The translations under genes and the position numbers were made by a program. From Akkermansia sp. (GTDB taxonomy: Bacteria > Verrucomicrobiota > Verrucomicrobiia > Verrucomicrobiales > Akkermansiaceae): a stretch of 64,000 bases of DNA. The notes beneath the pieces are model-generated. The model was given only the letters and a program-made list of their open reading frames with translations, did no database searches and was not told the DNA's origin. The stretch covers positions 1-64,000 of the forward strand of contig JAUNQN010000001.1 in NCBI GenBank assembly GCA_030536145.1, in the 5' to 3' direction. Below, piece by piece: positions 33,501 through 41,927 of the stretch. Numbering within the stretch: position 1 is the first letter of the stretch; every line of letters begins with the position of its first letter.

Positions 33501-36183
33501 CACGCCGGACTGCGCCGCGGATATGGAGGCCCTGCTGCAGATGCGCAAGGAGCAGGCCGCCCTGGCCCCCGCCGTTCCCCTGCCCCCCTACCTGCAACGC
33601 ACCACGGAGCTTGCGGAAAAGGATATAGAGGAGGCGGATGCCGCCGCCACACGCCTGGAAAAGATTGGAGACATGGAGGAAACCGCCGCCGCGCTCATGC
33701 GCGGGGATACGCCGAATGCATGCGGGCCCGCCCTGGCTGCCCTGCAGCGCCAGGTGCAGGCGCGGGATGCCATACTGGCGGAGCTGGCCGCGCTGCTGGG
33801 CAATGCCGCCGTGCAGCAGAAGGATTTCCCCGCCACGGGGGATGCCGCCCGCTGGGCGCGGGAGCTGCTGGCCCTGCGCAGCCGCTGGAGGGATGTGGTG
33901 GCATGGAACGCGGAATCCGCCAAGGCCCGCAGCGCCGGCAACGCCCCGCTGGCAGACGCGCTGGAGAGCTGCACCGTTTCTGCGGAACAGGCGGAAACCG
34001 CCCTGCTGGTGAACCTGGCCCGCACCCGCCTGCGCCTGCATGCAGACCGCAATGCCCTGCTCAACGGGTTCTCCCCCCGCATGCACGACAGCCGCATAGC
34101 GGACTACGTGGAGCGTGACAAGACACTCATGGCCTGCGCCCGCGCCCACATTGCGGAGCTGCTCACCAAGCGCGCCGCCACCTACGCGGAGGACGCCAGG
34201 GAGCTGGCCGTCCTGCAGCATGAGATGAGCAAGCAGCGCGGGCAGATGCCCCTGCGCCAGCTCCTGCTCACCGTACCCGGCATTATGCGCAAGCTCAAGC
34301 CCTGCATGCTCATGAGCCCGCTCTCCGTGGCACAATACCTCAGCACCTCCACGGAGCCGTTCGACATCGTGGTGTTCGACGAGGCATCCCAGATTCCCGT
34401 GTGGGATGCCATCGGCGTCATCGGCCGCGGCAAGAACGCCGTCATTGTGGGAGACCCGCGCCAAATGCCCCCCACCAGCTTCTTCGGCCGCAGCAAGGAC
34501 GACGAGGACGAGGTGGAGGAGCAGGACATGGAGAGCATCCTGGACGAGTGCCGCGCCTGCGGCATCCCGGAAATGAAGCTCGCCTGGCACTACCGCAGCA
34601 AGTCGGAAAGCCTCATCGCCTTCTCCAACATGAAGTACTACGAGGGCGAACTCACCACCTTCCCCGCCCCCGTGACCAGTGATACCGCCCTGCAGTACCA
34701 CCACACCGGCGGCACCTACATCCCCGGCTCCCGCAAGCGTATCAACCCCGTGGAGGCCAAGGCCCTGGTGGACCACGTGCTGCAAACCCTGCGCACACCC
34801 GGGTTCCGCTACACGGAGGCCACCAGCATCGGCATTGTCACCTTCAACATGCAGCAGCAGTCCTACATAGAGGACCTGCTGGACGAGGCCCGCGCCCAGG
34901 ACCCCGCCCTGGAGCCCTACTTTGCGGATTCCAACCCGGAGGCTATCTTCATCAAGAACCTGGAGAACGTGCAGGGCGACGAGCGCGGCGTCATCTACTT
35001 CTCCACCACCTACGGCCGGGACGACACGGGCAAGATGTCCATGAACTTCGGCCCGCTGAACCTGGAGGGCGGCGAGCGCCGCCTGAACGTGGCCATCACC
35101 CGCGCCCGCTGCGGCATGCACGTGTTCACCTCCATGGCCCCGGAGGACATCGACCTTTCCCGCACCTCCGCACGCGGCGCGGCGGACCTGCGTGATTTCC
35201 TGGACTACGCCAAGCGCGGCGCGGCCGCCTTCATGGCGGGCAAGTCCGGCAGCGGCTCCCGCGCCGGGGGCCTGGCCGGAGCCGTGGCCGGAGCCCTGCA
35301 GGAGCGCGGCTGGCACTGCACGCCGAACGTGGGCGTATCCTCCTTCCGCATCAGCCTGGGCGTGCAGGACCCCCGCAACCCGCAGGCCATGCTGGCCGGC
35401 ATCATGCTGGACGGCAAGGGCTACGCCGCCGCCAACACCGCGCGCGACCGTGATGTGCTGCGCCCCTCCGTGCTGGGCGGGCTGGGCTGGCACCTGCTGC
35501 GCGGCTGGTCCATGGACTGGTGGCGCAACCCGCAGGAATGCATTTCCGCGCTGGATGCCGCCCTCTGCAAGCTGCGTGACAGCAAGCCCGCGCCGCCGCA
35601 GGAGCTGCCCTCCCTGCTGGATGCCGCACCCGCCGCACCCGCAGCCCAGGCGGCAGAGCTCACGCGGGACCAGCTGCTCAAGGTTCCCTATGCGGAATAC
35701 ACCACGCAGCAGCAGCTGTACCCGGAAACCGCATCGGATGCCACCCTGGCGGGCGTCATCGTTCCCCTGGTGCAGAAGGAGGCCCCCATCAGCGTGGAAT
35801 TCCTCTGCAAGCGCATCTGCCAGCTCGCCGGTATTAAGAAGCTGGGCAAGGCGACGCAGGAGCGCATTATCGCCATAGCCAAGGAACGCGCCGCTGCCGG
35901 AGACTTCTCCGCCAAGCGGGAGAAAGGCGCGGACGGCAAGCAGCACACCATCCTCATCCCCGCCGGGGAGGACGCCCCCAAGGTGCTCATCCGCGCACGC
36001 GGCCCCCGCTCCTGGGAGGACATTCCCGCCAGCGAGTTCAAGGAGGCGGCCAAGCACCTGCTCAAGGACCTGGATGCCGACAAGTGGTCAGACGAGCACC
36101 TGGAGGCGCTCGCCGCCTTCTACGACGCCACCACCGCCAAGGAGAAGAAGGACTTCATGGCCTACGCCCGAAACTTCGCCTAG
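30577..36183 (+). CDS. giant DUF4011-type superfamily 1 helicase with degenerate PD-(D/E)XK nuclease domain
   Basis: 1,868 residues. The N-terminal half includes a DUF4011-like region (MENWQLKLLDLSLRNNLLNS). SF1 helicase motifs: Walker A GPPGTGKS (654-661), Walker B FDEASQIP (Asp1268/Glu1269), GDPRQMPP, WHYRSKSE, ENVQGDERGVIYFSTTYG, and LNVAITRAR. The nuclease domain follows (about 1570-1660: SSFRISLGVQDP, GIMLDGKGY, ARDRDVLRPSVL, GWSMDWWRNP). In relatives I recall IDLAV and GIECDG; here the Asp is Ser1593 and the Glu is Met1610. A DUF3320-like region lies near the C terminus. Similar architectures are reported among anti-phage genes. Start by promoter position. Confidence 0.85.
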   Translation: MAVSLQLSAAPHVSLTHLKNGRPVLGQIAVTPDSVLTEARLRVEYRPDFISPETLELPRTYKGDTCRRTPGAPKFDEARVAAVTAAQPGSACVQVLGAGGEVLAESVAEFTWLPAQEWGGTADFPESLAAHCEPGSPAVADWLDSLKCKGFNAEEAPAEAVAKLLADMRHSLFGGVFRIAPAPEDWQGSGIVEPPAAILQGRGGSALGAALLMAGGLARLRLSPMVILLPGHVLLAVPTQGGYNAQGCVRSAATFRNMAALGGMVLAEVSAEGGDTPRQAQERAGQLLAAPGDDDDFLCLDLQRCWREGGIRPNAHGLPETPVQYADTHDVLVTARPRTRMENWQLKLLDLSLRNNLLNSPMDGARQIRLLLPDMGALEDALADGKSFRITPAGEGISALTKEDGAKYAAIPLNSGMKESLHTLFNSRKLMALKPEGELKRSLQTLYKNARTEMEESGANTLYLACGFLKWYRKDSPKKPILAPILLLPVTLVRPSVRDGYTLRGLDEETRVNLTLLQFLKTEHGIRLPELEGDLPADASGVDVAAVFSAMRRGVAGMEGWEVLDACSLGCYSFTKYLMWKDLVDRQEDLLRNPVVKQIASTDRGAFPEQVPFPPPATLDDTDPRRVLTPLSSDSSQLSAVIAAEKGKSFVLIGPPGTGKSQSITNLIAHCLGHGKSVLFVAEKAAALNVVFNRLKKIGLGDFCMQLHSGKANKKEALDQLKAAMAAANTPVDQQPWGDTVAAMQEVRNILNDLPRTLDKPLQDGTSLYDDIDMLAEYATIPDIRIPDQAADSMTPEQRRALLASAHELSLHFALVADAYPGAAADMKSTTQNSRWEEQLAAALSRLEEGDAAWEQAFAELAARVGGTVEGDAGAALRAAVVPALRSPARDNSALLPAKAWKVLQSLHDMLPHAEMYRRLRSSLSLPYPESAAQDAELAARLQAYKERRGSFCLLRWWSDFTTRRYLRRLAGSDGTPDCAADMEALLQMRKEQAALAPAVPLPPYLQRTTELAEKDIEEADAAATRLEKIGDMEETAAALMRGDTPNACGPALAALQRQVQARDAILAELAALLGNAAVQQKDFPATGDAARWARELLALRSRWRDVVAWNAESAKARSAGNAPLADALESCTVSAEQAETALLVNLARTRLRLHADRNALLNGFSPRMHDSRIADYVERDKTLMACARAHIAELLTKRAATYAEDARELAVLQHEMSKQRGQMPLRQLLLTVPGIMRKLKPCMLMSPLSVAQYLSTSTEPFDIVVFDEASQIPVWDAIGVIGRGKNAVIVGDPRQMPPTSFFGRSKDDEDEVEEQDMESILDECRACGIPEMKLAWHYRSKSESLIAFSNMKYYEGELTTFPAPVTSDTALQYHHTGGTYIPGSRKRINPVEAKALVDHVLQTLRTPGFRYTEATSIGIVTFNMQQQSYIEDLLDEARAQDPALEPYFADSNPEAIFIKNLENVQGDERGVIYFSTTYGRDDTGKMSMNFGPLNLEGGERRLNVAITRARCGMHVFTSMAPEDIDLSRTSARGAADLRDFLDYAKRGAAAFMAGKSGSGSRAGGLAGAVAGALQERGWHCTPNVGVSSFRISLGVQDPRNPQAMLAGIMLDGKGYAAANTARDRDVLRPSVLGGLGWHLLRGWSMDWWRNPQECISALDAALCKLRDSKPAPPQELPSLLDAAPAAPAAQAAELTRDQLLKVPYAEYTTQQQLYPETASDATLAGVIVPLVQKEAPISVEFLCKRICQLAGIKKLGKATQERIIAIAKERAAAGDFSAKREKGADGKQHTILIPAGEDAPKVLIRARGPRSWEDIPASEFKEAAKHLLKDLDADKWSDEHLEALAAFYDATTAKEKKDFMAYARNFA

Positions 36184-36194
36184 GACCTGCCACG

Positions 36195-37211
36195 TCACTT
36201 CCAGAATGCTGCGGCATGGGCGGCGGTAATGCCGCGCATGCTCAGGTAGCGGGAGCGCAGCAGCGCTGCGGAGCGGTGGCCCATCTCCAGCTGCAGCAGC
36301 GGGAAGTTGCGGAAATGCTTGGCGTGGTAGCTGGCAAAGGTGTGGCGGAGCACATCCTGCGGCCAGGGGATGATACCGGAGGCCGTGCGCAGGCGTTTCC
36401 AGCGGCGCTGCCAATTGGGCGGGCATACCCGGCCGCCGCCCGCCGGCCGCGGGCAATGCGCCAGCCAGCGCTTGAGCGCCGGGCAGATATGCACATGGCG
36501 GCAGCCGCCTGTCTTGGAATGCTGCGGGTGGACGGCCACCACCCCCTCGGCGGAATCTATGTCCGACCATGAGAGCCGAGTGACCTCCGCCGGGCGGATA
36601 CCCGCCCAGAGCATAAGCCCCAGCGCCGCCATGCAGGGGCGGTGCCCGGCGCGGCGCGCGGTGCCCAGCAGGGATTGTATCTGCTCCCAGGCCAGCGGCA
36701 CAATCTCCTTTTCCTCCAGGGAGTCGTAGCGCAGCATGGCGGCGGGGTTGTCCCCGGTATGCAGCCAGCCGCGGCGGCGGCAGTGGGCAAACAGCCCGTG
36801 CAGGATAACCCGCGCCTTAGCCCGCTGCCGCTGCGTGGGGAACACCTGCTCCAGCATCTCCGCCAGCTGCTGGGCGGTAATGCCGCTCACGCGCCGCCTG
36901 CCCAGCCCCGGCACACCGCGCAGCAGGCGGCCGCACACGCTCTTTATCTCCGCCACCGTGTGCTGGCGCCGCCTGGACTTGGCGGACAGCATGTCCCGCA
37001 GCGCCACGGAGAACGACACGCTGTGCCGCCGGGCGCGCCACTGCTCGCAGCCCAGCTGTATCATCTCCCTGCACTGCCGCATGGATACCCCGCCGCGGTG
37101 CTGGCGCACGCGCCCCGTCTCCACCAGGTCCAGTGCCAGGCGCACCGCCTGCAGGAGCGTGATCCCCGCCGTTTCCAGCGCCTCTTTCATCTCTGTCTCA
37201 ACGTTTTGCAT
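36195..37211 (-). CDS. tyrosine recombinase/integrase (XerC/D-like)
   Basis: 338 residues from the ATG at 37211. N-terminal SAM-like region, then the catalytic domain: GIRPAEVTRLSW (first Arg), the HSKTGG strand turn with Lys, DVLRHTFASYHAKHF (second Arg; the usual preceding His is Asp), MGHRSAALLRSRYLSM with His and the nucleophile Tyr. It ends 11 bases from the helicase stop, tail to tail. A longer frame begins at a GTG at 37295, across a repeat element, and is less likely. It marks the right side of an accessory block; no excision partner is evident. Confidence 0.85.
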   Translation of the reverse strand: MQNVETEMKEALETAGITLLQAVRLALDLVETGRVRQHRGGVSMRQCREMIQLGCEQWRARRHSVSFSVALRDMLSAKSRRRQHTVAEIKSVCGRLLRGVPGLGRRRVSGITAQQLAEMLEQVFPTQRQRAKARVILHGLFAHCRRRGWLHTGDNPAAMLRYDSLEEKEIVPLAWEQIQSLLGTARRAGHRPCMAALGLMLWAGIRPAEVTRLSWSDIDSAEGVVAVHPQHSKTGGCRHVHICPALKRWLAHCPRPAGGGRVCPPNWQRRWKRLRTASGIIPWPQDVLRHTFASYHAKHFRNFPLLQLEMGHRSAALLRSRYLSMRGITAAHAAAFWK

Positions 37212-37256
37212 TGTATTTTCTGTGGTGTTTTTCCTATGGTCCAGCCACGCCACGGG

Positions 37257-37272
37257 AGCGGATGAATAATCC
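37257..37272 (-). repeat. 16-base element upstream of the integrase, inverted copy
   Basis: AGCGGATGAATAATCC. Its exact reverse complement lies at 37442-37457. On the minus strand it directly follows a TTGACA box 46-70 bases upstream of the integrase ATG, so it may be an operator. Confidence 0.6.
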
Positions 37273-37436
37273 TGTGTCAAGCCGGAACTTTCCACCGGGT
37301 GGCCGCAAATGGCGCAGTTATAACATTTTTTGACTCTTGCGCCCCGCCGTGGTATCTATTTTGACGGCACCTGCATGCGCAATGTTCAACATACAAAAAC
37401 AACGCAAATGCAGCACTTTACGCCACATGCCGATGT

Positions 37437-37459
37437 ATAGCGGATTATTCATCCGCTAT
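37437..37459. promoter_or_regulatory. dyad operator between integrase and small-gene operon
   Basis: Nine-base perfect arms ATAGCGGAT / ATCCGCTAT around TATTC. Overlaps a TATGCT -10-like box (37457-37462) of the 37486 gene and contains the reverse complement of the 37257 element. Confidence 0.6.
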
Positions 37460-37485
37460 GCTTCCTGAAAACAAGCCCGAATTTC

Positions 37486-37812
37486 ATGGCAAAAACACCC
37501 GTGTACAGCCTGCGCGTCTCTGCCAAAATGGACAGCATCGTGACCAAGGTCATGGCGTCCTGGCACCTGGACCGCACCTCGTTCCTGAAACTGGCGGCGT
37601 ACATGTGCGCCGGGCAGCTGGCCCGCCGCGGGGCGCATAGCCGGAGCCTGGCGGAGATTGTGGCGGAGCTGGAAAAGGCTGCGCCCGCCTCCTTCCCCGG
37701 CTTTGCGGAATTTGCCGCGGTAAGGCTCCGCCGCACCAGGCGCAGGTCCCGCGCACGGGGCAAGGAGCAAGGCAATTCACCCACTCCCGCTGATACCGAT
37801 GATAACCGTTAG
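37486..37812 (+). CDS. small basic protein upstream of the thermonuclease gene
   Basis: 108 residues. The N-terminal 50 residues (MAKTPVYSLRVSAKMDSIVT then SWHLDRTSFLKLAAYMCAGQ) look like a strand-helix-helix arrangement reminiscent of ribbon-helix-helix regulators. The tail is very basic (RLRRTRRRSRARGK). It could be the DNA-binding protein acting on the dyad just upstream; that is inference. Its end overlaps the nuclease gene by 14 bases, so the two are co-translated. Confidence 0.6.
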   Translation: MAKTPVYSLRVSAKMDSIVTKVMASWHLDRTSFLKLAAYMCAGQLARRGAHSRSLAEIVAELEKAAPASFPGFAEFAAVRLRRTRRRSRARGKEQGNSPTPADTDDNR

Positions 37813-38476
37813 CCGATTGAGAACCCTGTGGCTGCTCCTGCTGCCCTGCCTGCTGGCCGCCTGCGCCCACGCCCTGCAGGGAACCTGCACCGCCGTGGCG
37901 GATGGTGACACCATCTCCGTGCGCGACCACGCCGCCGCCCAAACCGTGAAGGTGCGCCTGAACGGGATAGATGCCCCGGAGACCGCCCAGGAATACGGTC
38001 AGGAAAGCAAGCGCTACCTGGCCTCCCGCATCCTGGGCAAGACCGTGCGCGTGGAGGGCGGCAACCGTGACAAGTACGGCCGCCTGCTCGGCACCGTGTA
38101 CCTGGGCGCGGAGAACATGAACCTGACCATGGTCCGCCAGGGCTGGGCGTGGGATTACACCAAGTACTGCGCCGGGCCGGAATACACGGCAGCCCAGCGG
38201 CAGGCGCGCACCGCCCGCTGCGGCCTGTGGCGGCAGCAGGACCCCCTGCCCCCGTGGATTTTCCGCCACCCGGACCAGGCTCCGGCCTCCGCCTCTTCCT
38301 CCTCCGCCGCTGCCGCCCACCGCACGGATGCAGGGGACTACATGTACTGGATCAGCAACAACGGCAAGACCCACAACCGCTCCTGCAGGTGGTTCCTGGG
38401 CAACTCCGGCACCGGCAGGTACACCAACACGCCCGGTGCCGTGGATGCCAAGTGCTGCGGCGGCGCGCACCGCTAA
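37799..38476 (+). CDS. exported thermonuclease (SNase-like) family protein
   Basis: 225 residues. Signal peptide with a possible lipobox (LLPCLLAACAHA). SNase domain about 28-155: DGDTISV, RLNGIDAPE, ESKRYLASRI, RDKYGRLLGTVYL, NMNLTMVRQGWAW, with the expected Arg, Asp and Glu residues. A Ser/Ala linker leads to a C-terminal Cys-containing module (NNGKTHNRSCRWFLG, KCCGGAHR). Likely a calcium-dependent secreted or periplasmic nuclease used for nutrient DNA or competition. Confidence 0.88.
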   Translation: MITVSRLRTLWLLLLPCLLAACAHALQGTCTAVADGDTISVRDHAAAQTVKVRLNGIDAPETAQEYGQESKRYLASRILGKTVRVEGGNRDKYGRLLGTVYLGAENMNLTMVRQGWAWDYTKYCAGPEYTAAQRQARTARCGLWRQQDPLPPWIFRHPDQAPASASSSSAAAAHRTDAGDYMYWISNNGKTHNRSCRWFLGNSGTGRYTNTPGAVDAKCCGGAHR

Positions 38477-38511
38477 GGGCGGCCAGGTGTTGCGCAGGGG
38501 GATTTTAGTCC

Positions 38512-38540
38512 TTGCATAGGCGGCGCGGGGTTGGTAGAAT
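38512..38540 (+). promoter_or_regulatory. promoter of the 38549 gene, near-leaderless
   Basis: TTGCAT, 17 bases, TAGAAT, eight bases to the ATG. Confidence 0.7.
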
Positions 38541-38548
38541 AGGCGCAC

Positions 38549-39103
38549 ATGCTTTTCGAGAGGGAAGAACTGACGCCGCAGGGGCGCCTGGAGGTGCTGG
38601 CCCGCCTGTTCGGGCAGGCGGCGGCGCGCCCCGGCGCCTGCCCGGAGCCCGGCCGCGTGCCGGTGGAAACCCTGCACGCCTACGGGGAGTTTGAAAAGCA
38701 CGTGCGCTACCTGCTGGAAGCCGCCGCCAGCCAGCAGAACACCGTGTACCGCAAGGCCAGGCTCAAGAAGCTGGAGCGCACCCTGAACACCCTGCCGGAC
38801 GAGCTGATGGCCAGCCTGCCCGCCGGCCCCGGGGAGAACTGGCTGCGCTTCTACCGCGCACTCATGCGTTTCCTGGAGCAGATGGACGAGGCCCAGATGG
38901 CCCTGGACGAGGAGGAGTACACCACCGTCATCCGCAAGATGATCCACCTGGCCGCCTCCGTATCGGACGCCTCGGCAGTGCGGGTGGATGCAGCCTCCAT
39001 GTTTGCGCTGATGCTCATGCAGATGGAGCTGCTGCGCCTGAGCCGCCCCAAGAAGCAGAAGAAGCGCAAGAGGCGCCGCAAGAAGCCGGCCAAGGCGCAA
39101 TAG
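38549..39103 (+). CDS. hypothetical helical protein with basic tail
   Basis: 184 residues, all-helical by composition, no export signal. Ends in a lysine/arginine run (KKQKKRKRRRKKPAKAQ) that could bind nucleic acid or acidic lipid. I recognise no family. It precedes the MscS gene, which has its own promoter 15 bases beyond the stop codon. Confidence 0.65.
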   Translation: MLFEREELTPQGRLEVLARLFGQAAARPGACPEPGRVPVETLHAYGEFEKHVRYLLEAAASQQNTVYRKARLKKLERTLNTLPDELMASLPAGPGENWLRFYRALMRFLEQMDEAQMALDEEEYTTVIRKMIHLAASVSDASAVRVDAASMFALMLMQMELLRLSRPKKQKKRKRRRKKPAKAQ

Positions 39104-39117
39104 GCCGTGCGGCGGCC

Positions 39118-39146
39118 TTGACAAAGAGGGCAAAAAAGGCTATACA
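39118..39146 (+). promoter_or_regulatory. promoter of the MscS gene, near-leaderless
   Basis: TTGACA, 17 bases, TATACA, nine bases to the ATG at 39156. Confidence 0.75.
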
Positions 39147-39155
39147 GGCGGCGCG

Positions 39156-41918
39156 ATGAGCCGTTTCCGAATCCTGCGCTTCCTTTCCGCCCTGTTCCTG
39201 GTACTTGCCCTGGCCGCCGGCGCGGCCTGCCCCCCTGCTGCGGCAGAGGAGAGTTTCCTGGACGGGGCCACGGACCTGACGCTGGACACCATTTGCCGCG
39301 CCATGGAGCGTGAGAACAGCCGCAACGCCGTGCTGGCCCAGCTCATGGAGAAGTACCACCGCGAATCCCGCGCCATGCTGGACGAGCTGGAAGGCAGGTA
39401 CGAGGAGCTGAGCGTGGCGGTGTACTACCAGGATTATTCCAACTTTTTCCACCTGACCCACTGCTGCAAGGAGATAGCGGAGCTGCGCAAGCGCTGCTCC
39501 AGCGGCAGTTTTCCCATTACCCGCACCCGGCTGCGCATGGAGATGGCCATTCACCGCTATGCCTTCCTGAACAAGGCCATGGCGGATATCAACGTGCAGA
39601 AGCTCACCCCCAAGCAGCAGGAGCAGCTCAAAGCCGCCATCGCAGACTGCACGGAGCTGGAGAAGACCTACAAGGAGCACCACGCCGGCATGAATGCCCT
39701 GGAGGAGAAATTCAACGACATCTGCCGCAAGATCCGCCGCCTGGACCTGTATGCCAACGGCTCCGCCGTGGAGCAGTACGCCAACATGACCGGCAGCCAC
39801 ACACCCATTGATATCAAGAAGCTGGTGGACATGGGGGAAAAGAAGAAGGCGGAGTCCGGCAAGGGCACCGCTACCGGGAAGCGCAGGCAGCAGCCCGCCG
39901 AGCAGGAGGAACAGGCCACCACTCTGGAAAAGGCCCACCAGATCAACCGGGAAATGGCGCAGGCAGCCGACGGCAAGGAAAACGCCGATACGGAGCGCCG
40001 CCGCGCCGCCTTTGTGGAGATGGCCGTGGAGGACGCCAAGGCCTACGGCACAGACATCGACGTGACCAAGGAGGTGAGCATTGCGGAGGAGCAGAAGACG
40101 GAGGGCCGCCTGGCCGCCCGCATTGCCACCTGCCTGTGGGATCCCTCCCACCCCACGCGCAAGATGGAGGACTACGGCAGCTACCTGACCCGCTGGTCCT
40201 ACCTGGGCATGGCCCTGCGCAACAACTATGTGGACCCGTACGACGCGTACTTTGCCCATGCGCTGGCGCGCACGGGGCTGCTGTTCCTGGCGCTGGCGGC
40301 GGCAGGCGCGGCCCTGGCGCTGGGGTTCCGCCGGCTGCGGCTGCGCCGCATGCCGCGCCGTGCCAGCCGCCACCGGCTGGATGCCGTGCTGTGGCCGCTG
40401 GTATGCGGCACGGCGGGCGCGGGCCTGTTCCTGGCCGGGTACCGCATCACCCCCTCCTACCTGGGGGACCACGTGCAGGACATGGGGGAATACCTGCTGA
40501 TGACCGCCGGCCTGTTCGGCTCCATGGCCGTGTACCTGAACTCCCGCCGCGTGATGAACGGCATACGCCTGTTCCTGCCCCTTGCCACGCTCAATTTCAC
40601 CAATATCCTGTACAGCGTGATGATGTGCACCAGCTTTATGGTGGATACCTTGTCCGCCCCGGTACACCTGGCATGCGGCCTGTGGATGACCCTGCGCTTC
40701 TTCCGCCGCATGGCCAACCTGCGCATCTCCGCCCGCGTGTTCGCCGTGCTGAGCATCATCATGATGTTTGCCGGCGCGGCGGCCTGTTTCCGGGGGTACT
40801 ACTACCTGGCCATCATGGTGGAGCTCTCCTGGCACGTGCTGCTCACCAACATCATGCTCATGTCCGCCCTCTCCAAGGCCTGCAAGCTGGCCACGCGCCG
40901 CATCGCCACGCGCCGCAGCTTCTCCCGCTACCACCGCTACCTCTGCGCCTGGGTGCGCCTGGTGGTCTCCCACATGGTGCAGCCTCTCATCTTCCTGGGC
41001 CTGCTCTGGTACGGCCTCAGCTGGTCCGCAGAGTGCTTTGACCTCTCCCACTTCCTGCACAGCTGGATGGGCACCCCCCACCACCCGGAGGGCTTTATCC
41101 GCAGCATCTCCGCAAACGGCGTGCTCCTGCTCATCACCGTGGGCATTGCGCTCAACTGCCTCATCCAGGTGGCGCGCCAGACTCTGCTCATGGTATACGG
41201 CGACCGCATGGACGCCGGGCGCAGCCAAACGCTCATGACGCTGGGGGCGCTGCTGCTGTGGTGCAGTTTCGGCATCTTTGCGCTCAATGAGCTGGATGCG
41301 GACTACAACTCCATGCTGGTGGTGATGGGCGGCATGTCCGTGGGCGTGGGCATAGGCCTGAAGGATACCATAGAGAACCTGGCCTGCGGCATCTCACTCA
41401 TGCTGGGGCGCATGCGCCCGGGAGACATGGTGGAATGCGACGGCGTGCGCGGCCGCGTGGCCAACATAGGCTACCGCACCACCACGCTGGAAACCGCAGC
41501 CGGCTCCATCATCTGTTTCCAGAATGCCCAGCTGTTCAACCAGAACTTCACCAACCTGACCCGCAACCACCGCTATGAGCGCTGCTCCGTGACCGTGGGT
41601 GTCGCCTACGGCACGGACATAGACCGCGCGCGCCGACTGGTGATGGCCGCCCTGCGCCACCTGCCGGGCCTTTCCCGCCGCCACGCCTCCGCCGTTACGC
41701 TGGATGAGTTTGCGGACAGCTCCGTGAACCTGAACGTGTGGGTGTGGGTGCCCGTGGACATACGCGCCGCCATGCTCTCCCGCGTGAGAGAGGCCATTTA
41801 CAGGCACTTCAACGACAACGGCATTGAGATTCCCTTCCCCCAGCAGGACCTGTATATCAAGACCCTGCCGCAGCAGGCGGCTGAAACACCCGCACTGCCG
41901 GGAGCAGACAAACCGTAA
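39156..41918 (+). CDS. large MscS-family mechanosensitive channel
   Basis: 920 residues. Signal peptide (1-29, ending AAAEE), a long helical periplasmic domain with coiled-coil character (about 45-370), then many membrane segments (about 375-740). The MscS core follows with GGMSVGVGIGLKDTIENLACGISLMLGRMRPGDMVECDGVRGRV, QNAQLFNQNFTNLTRNHRYER and a C-terminal alpha/beta domain. Length and layout resemble MscK/MscM-type channels that release solutes on osmotic downshock. Confidence 0.88.
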   Translation: MSRFRILRFLSALFLVLALAAGAACPPAAAEESFLDGATDLTLDTICRAMERENSRNAVLAQLMEKYHRESRAMLDELEGRYEELSVAVYYQDYSNFFHLTHCCKEIAELRKRCSSGSFPITRTRLRMEMAIHRYAFLNKAMADINVQKLTPKQQEQLKAAIADCTELEKTYKEHHAGMNALEEKFNDICRKIRRLDLYANGSAVEQYANMTGSHTPIDIKKLVDMGEKKKAESGKGTATGKRRQQPAEQEEQATTLEKAHQINREMAQAADGKENADTERRRAAFVEMAVEDAKAYGTDIDVTKEVSIAEEQKTEGRLAARIATCLWDPSHPTRKMEDYGSYLTRWSYLGMALRNNYVDPYDAYFAHALARTGLLFLALAAAGAALALGFRRLRLRRMPRRASRHRLDAVLWPLVCGTAGAGLFLAGYRITPSYLGDHVQDMGEYLLMTAGLFGSMAVYLNSRRVMNGIRLFLPLATLNFTNILYSVMMCTSFMVDTLSAPVHLACGLWMTLRFFRRMANLRISARVFAVLSIIMMFAGAAACFRGYYYLAIMVELSWHVLLTNIMLMSALSKACKLATRRIATRRSFSRYHRYLCAWVRLVVSHMVQPLIFLGLLWYGLSWSAECFDLSHFLHSWMGTPHHPEGFIRSISANGVLLLITVGIALNCLIQVARQTLLMVYGDRMDAGRSQTLMTLGALLLWCSFGIFALNELDADYNSMLVVMGGMSVGVGIGLKDTIENLACGISLMLGRMRPGDMVECDGVRGRVANIGYRTTTLETAAGSIICFQNAQLFNQNFTNLTRNHRYERCSVTVGVAYGTDIDRARRLVMAALRHLPGLSRRHASAVTLDEFADSSVNLNVWVWVPVDIRAAMLSRVREAIYRHFNDNGIEIPFPQQDLYIKTLPQQAAETPALPGADKP

Positions 41919-41927
41919 CAAGCCGGC

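Noticed and set aside
33493-36057. 854-residue open frame antisense to the helicase
   Set aside because: Same mirror effect; no domain or initiation signal.
39015-41228. 737-residue open frame antisense to the MscS channel gene
   Set aside because: His/Gln-rich artefact of codon bias.
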